Shown here piece after piece: positions 5,932-6,615 of a DNA stretch of 6,615 bases. The translations under genes and the position numbers were made by a program. The notes beneath the pieces were generated by a model that saw only the letters and a list, made by a program, of their open reading frames with translations, was not told where the DNA came from and searched no databases. Every line of letters starts with the position of its first letter. Position 1 is the stretch's first letter. Source of the DNA: Acinetobacter sp. UBA6641 (GTDB lineage: Bacteria > Pseudomonadota > Gammaproteobacteria > Pseudomonadales > Moraxellaceae). The stretch covers positions 1 through 6,615 of the forward strand of contig DKLL01000036.1 of assembly GCA_002455755.1 (NCBI GenBank), in the 5' to 3' direction.

Positions 5932-6133
5932 CGATTCATCAGTCGACTGCTATCTATAGCCACAGCAACGAATTCTGTGTCCAAAGCCAGATAGTGTCTT
6001 ACAGGCATTTTTCTGCTGAAAAGAATGCCGGATGCTTTTCTGCAACACCGGTTTTTGCAATAACAATGACTTCTTGAACTTCAGAATATCCCGAATGCCT
6101 TAGATGTCCAAGCGCTGCAAAGGATTTATACAA
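5928..6133 (-). pseudogene. possible 3' remnant of a frameshifted gene upstream of gabD
   Basis: Two minus-strand frames join almost seamlessly. The first (6133 to 5999, 44 codons) reads ALGHLRHSGYSEVQEVIVIA, then GVAEKHPAFFSAEK; the second (6008 to 5928, 26 codons) reads MPVRHYLALDTEFVAVAIDS and a few more residues. Both have the composition of a real soluble protein and higher GC than the flanks, and a one-base slip near 6008 would fuse them into one C-terminal domain. A TGA just before the first frame cuts off anything further upstream. I cannot name the family. The parts are short enough for chance, so this is a tentative remnant only. Confidence 0.3.
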
Positions 6134-6210
6134 TCATTGAAGATATTTCCCCCAGCTTTCCACTTTTCAAGTTTCATTTAAACTTTTCATTTTTTTAGTG
6201 CCGATGAGTG

Positions 6211-6236
6211 AGGTAGCGAAATCTTTTTCGTTACCT
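6211..6236. repeat. imperfect hairpin without T run
   Basis: AGGTAGCGAAA (6211-6221) pairs with TTTCGTTACCT (6226-6236) around a TCTT loop, 11 pairs with one G-U wobble on the plus strand, and TGA/TCA extend the arms with a one-base bulge. No T run follows on either strand, so it is not an intrinsic terminator. It lies about 360 bases upstream of gabD, in otherwise featureless DNA. Confidence 0.5.
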
Positions 6237-6615
6237 TCATAAAAAAGGCTTAAATTATTTCAGCGTAATGGGCGTACTGATGTGCTCTACTAAATTGTGA
6301 AATTAGTTTTTTGTTTTCAGCACTTTCTTGATTGTTTTAGCAGGTAAAATTTCGAGATAGCCAACAATCAAAATACTATTGCATTTTTTATTTTATGACC
6401 TATAAGCACAAAGTACCTGAAGGGCTAGTTTTTTGTTGATTATAAACCTTTATTCCGATCAGCTCATGTGGTGAAAGGCCTAATCTCTACTTTTTATACA
6501 AATGGCTATCAGGCTTAACCGCTTATCTGTCAGATTAGTTGCAATGCTAGGTGCAATTTTAGTTAATTTATGAATAAGTACTTGTATTGATAATAGGGTC
6601 TGTTGACACTTACTG

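Larger units (their letters stand above)
5849..6615. other. region upstream of gabD without an intact gene
   Basis: Besides the gabD control signals and the possible remnant at 5928-6133, only frames of about 30 codons or fewer are seen on both strands. Structures present are the imperfect hairpin at 6211-6236 and a weak AT-rich hairpin (ACTAAATT 6289-6296 against AAATTAGT 6300-6307, seven of eight pairs) followed by six T, which could be a poor plus-strand terminator. The last bases (GGGTCTGTTGACA at 6596-6608) resemble an insertion-sequence end in style, but the window stops there. Confidence 0.5.

Noticed and set aside
6596..6608. GGGTCTGTTGACA near the window end as an insertion-sequence terminus
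   Set aside because: Only the style is suggestive; no matching opposite end, target duplication or transposase is in the window, and I cannot match it to a named element.

Overview
The window is AT-rich, low-GC gammaproteobacterial-type DNA and most resembles an Acinetobacter (Moraxellaceae) chromosome. That assignment rests on base composition, the style of the encoded proteins and the long AT-rich intergenic stretches. No rRNA, tRNA or lineage marker proves it. Two genes are recognisable: an ExoX-type 3'-5' exonuclease (687-1385, +) and a GabD-type succinate-semialdehyde dehydrogenase (4400-5848, -). Three further genes code for proteins whose function I cannot name: 1473-2099 (+), 2314-2667 (+) and 2795-3013 (-).

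Left part: positions 1-686 hold no convincing gene, only AT-rich spacer and short broken reading frames. The plus-strand series exoX, the 208-residue protein and the 117-residue protein follows, with gaps of 87 and 214 bases. These gaps carry weak promoter-like, terminator-like and operator-like signals, so the three may be separate transcription units rather than a tight operon. The 72-residue minus-strand gene converges on the 117-residue gene.

Middle: 3014-4399 is nearly 1.4 kb without a convincing intact gene. It contains a pair of near-identical 20-base direct repeats, a pyrimidine-rich inverted-repeat element of the dispersed intergenic type, a reading frame broken by three stops that may be a decayed gene (3445-3744), and a strong orphan hairpin terminator (3833-3856).

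Right part: gabD lies on the minus strand with a strong Shine-Dalgarno sequence, a candidate sigma-70 promoter and a perfectly palindromic terminator just after its stop. It therefore looks like a single-gene transcription unit, with no gabT or gabP in the window. Upstream of it (5849-6615) there is no intact gene, but two abutting minus-strand frames (5928-6133) look like the tail of a frameshifted gene.

The two recognised genes do not act together: one belongs to DNA repair, the other to 4-aminobutyrate or similar semialdehyde catabolism. I found no CRISPR array, intact mobile element, toxin-antitoxin pair or defence cluster. Nothing here strongly supports a new biological system. The best leads are the uncharacterised 208-residue protein, the orphan terminator in the gene-poor middle, and the decayed frames flanking gabD.
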